From contig MNCI01005856.1 in the NCBI GenBank assembly GCA_015680685.1, positions 316,106 to 349,514 of the forward strand: a stretch of 33,409 nt of DNA, written 5' to 3'. Source of the DNA: Gnetum montanum. Lineage: Eukaryota; Streptophyta; Gnetopsida; Gnetales; Gnetaceae. The notes below the pieces were generated by a model. It was not told the origin of the DNA. It searched no databases and saw only the letters and a list, made by a program, of their open reading frames with translations. This document shows, one piece after another, positions 31,436-33,409 of this stretch. The translations under genes were made by a program, and so were the position numbers. Numbering within the stretch: position 1 is the stretch's first letter; each line of letters starts with the position of its first letter.

Positions 31436-31459
31436 TTATATATATATATATATATATTA
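31436..31459. repeat. (TA)n microsatellite
   Basis: About 12 consecutive TA dinucleotides. Confidence 0.9.
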
Positions 31460-31842
31460 TGATAAACAATAAAAGCATTTAAGATGTACATATAAATTCC
31501 AATAGAAGTAGAGGGTATTGTGAAAACAATGATATAAAGACATAAATCAATGGGTTTAAAATACATGAATTCACAAGAAAAACTGGAACCTTCAAGAGCT
31601 TCCTAAAAACTATCCATCATATGCAATCCAAATGCTCATATAAATGTCAAAATTATAACCTACCTCCAAATAATCATAGCCTAATATGCATATCACTAAC
31701 TAACTAGAATATGTGTTGTTAGCATACAAAAATATAGCCAACTAGCCAAAATACATATAAAGCTAATATAAAGCATCAAGCTGTCCAATGTTAACTATGA
31801 CATTCACATCATATGAGTCCATATATAAAACCAACAGAGAAT

Positions 31843-33250
31843 TCAAGATATAAATAAAAAACTCTCGTTCTTTTTGAACATCACCCAAAAAGTGGAGTAA
31901 AATATGAATATCATCAAGTCACTAATCGCAATGGCATCAGCTTCATTGGAGTCAAATGTTGCACCAATAGACCTATAAGTCTCCTCTTTATCATCATTAT
32001 TGTTGGTGCTAGTGCTAGAGACATGATTCTTATCATCATCATCTAAGGATGGAAATGTGATAGGAGCTCTACAATGACATAGCTTCATTTAGAAATAAGA
32101 TAATGTGGGTGGATGAGATGTAGCTTTTTGAGAAGATGAGAAAGCATCCTTCCTCTGTTATGTAATGGGATTAGCTGATCTTCACTAAGATGTGGTTCCA
32201 AAGATGCTCTCCATCACTTGTTACTCAAAGATTTGAGGAGCATCCTCATGAATATGAGAATGGATTTTAGGCTACACGAGTTTGGTAAACTCCCCTTGGA
32301 TATGTGTAAGTGGTGCACCAAGATCCTTAAAATCAAAGTCATTTCTTGAGTCATATAACTAGGATGGCCCAGCAACTATAGAGTGCTTGGTTGGTGTTGG
32401 AGCCTCCTCATTATCTAATAGAAGAGGGATGGTAATCTTTTTAAACTACTATCCATCTAGAGGAAGAGGTACACCACCTGCATTCATTCTCTTATGAAGG
32501 TAAGAGAGGTTCCATTCAATCATCCTAAGAGTCTTAGCAAAATGTTTCAGCATCTTCTTAAGAGTTGATTTCACTTGGACACTAATTGATTTAGACCTTC
32601 TCAGCTAAGGAGAGACCTTGGGATGTGATCAAGCTTTCTTTTTTCTTACTTTCTAAGGTTTGGAGCTTGGTTTTGTAGGTTCTATGTAAGTGGTACTCAT
32701 TTTATTTGATTATTCAACAAGACTTATTTTACATTTCAATAGAGGCGTATTAGAAATATGAACTTTACTATGATGAATCAACAAACTAATAAGAAGATTA
32801 TGCCCATAAAATTTTTCTCTAGTGAAAGGTCCCAACATGTCTTTCTAAAGGATATGTTCCTAGTGTAATGGTTGACAAGTAAGAAGACAATATAGGATAA
32901 AAGCTTAAGCTAGTAACCAAATATTGTAACTTTCCCCTTTAACAATGATATCATACAACACAATAAGGAATAGTGTAGAAGCATCTAGGGCCATCTAACT
33001 TTTAAGCACTTTGCCATTTCTCAATGATACTGACTAACCAAAAAGAGCATCACAGAACTCATGATCGAAAATAGGGATTACATCATTAGAGAAAATATTT
33101 GACATAGAATGAATGATGACCTTATGAACCTTAGAGCTAGAAATTCCAAGAATGACATTAACTACTTGAGGAGTTACCTCAATCAAAATGCCCCCAACAA
33201 TAGAAGTAAAAGCCCCAATAGTAGCATTAGTGATGGAAATATTACTGTTA
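31843..33250 (-). pseudogene. Degenerate long reading frame of element D
   Basis: Read on the minus strand from about 33250, a frame can be followed with stops: ISITNATIGAFTSIVGGILI, EVTPQVVNVILGISSSKVHK, IIHSMSNIFSNDVIPIFDHE, MLGPFTREKFYGHNLLISLL, then a Lys/Ser-rich part and an Asp/Asn-rich end (PSLDDDDKNHVSSTSTNNND). No RT, integrase or protease motif is seen. It may be an accessory ORF of element D, upstream of its 3' LTR; the TP-Q-V-V-N-x-I-L-G-I pattern loosely recalls plant transposon-associated proteins. Low certainty. Confidence 0.4.
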
Positions 33251-33261
33251 AATTCCTAGAT

Positions 33262-33409
33262 AAGTGATGAGTGGCGAGGTACCCCTACACTCTACCATAC
33301 GAATACGAGCGTACACGCGCGATCCGGTCGAACTCCGCAGACTAAATGCCTTAACGCCACAAGAAACACTTGGGGTTAATCGTTCGTTGTCTTCCCAGGC
33401 TTGCTTGTA
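33262..33409. other. GC-richer sequence of another origin, cut by the window end
   Basis: Composition changes abruptly after TCCTAGATAAG at 33261. The segment starts TGATGAGTGGCGAGG and is rich in CpG (CGAATACGAGCGTACACGCG). It may be the end of a further, younger insertion. Nothing can be assigned. Confidence 0.35.

Noticed and set aside
1-33409. tRNA, rRNA or host protein-coding genes
   Set aside because: None found on either strand; every coding signal with recognisable motifs belongs to the retroelements or their accessory frames.

Overview
This is nuclear DNA from a land plant with a large, repeat-rich genome. A gymnosperm or another large-genome vascular plant is plausible, but the sequence does not fix the species. 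No bacterial-type genes, rRNA, tRNA or CRISPR were seen. Essentially the whole window is a stack of nested, decayed LTR retrotransposons, with one 199-base assembly gap.

Layout. (1) 1-2961: 3' end of a plus-strand element 'C' (polypurine tract, then a 3' LTR at 313-2961). (2) 2962-10948: minus-strand copy of a Ty3/gypsy element of the Tat/Ogre type, 'A(-)'. Read on the minus strand it has a 5' LTR, a primer-site-like motif, a 5-unit tandem array, gag-pro, a short tandem array and an antisense gene, and is cut by element C. (3) 10949-31140: plus-strand copy 'A(+)'. It has a 5' LTR remnant (A(-) is inserted in it), gag-pro, a solo LTR of C (15366-18200, TSD CGTAT), tandem array I, the same antisense gene (18463 to about 22213), array II, and pol (RT, RNase H, archaeal-type RNase H, integrase). 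Pol is split by a solo LTR of an A-related element (24781-26140, TSD TTGAT). Array III, a polypurine tract and the 3' LTR (29853-31140) follow. (4) 31146-33250: a minus-strand element 'D' into whose LTR A(+) appears inserted. (5) 33262-33409: a different, GC-richer sequence cut by the window edge.

The most interesting point is that both A copies, which point in opposite directions, carry a homologous multi-exon gene antisense to the element just after protease. In A(+) it lies between pro and RT. Six GT-AG introns in A(+) splice phase-consistently, and one intron is at the same place and phase in A(-). Both copies end in an acidic tail, and both are bordered by tandem repeats whose core (about TAAAACTAGCA) also recurs in the array between integrase and the 3' LTR. 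Extra antisense ORFs and tandem-repeat 3' UTRs are known in Tat-lineage elements. A spliced antisense gene between pro and RT is, as far as I know, unusual.

None of the coding regions is intact: all carry premature stops, many explicable by single C-to-T or G-to-A changes. Gene calls are therefore pseudogenes, and most short open frames in the window are chance. Element names A, C and D are my own labels.
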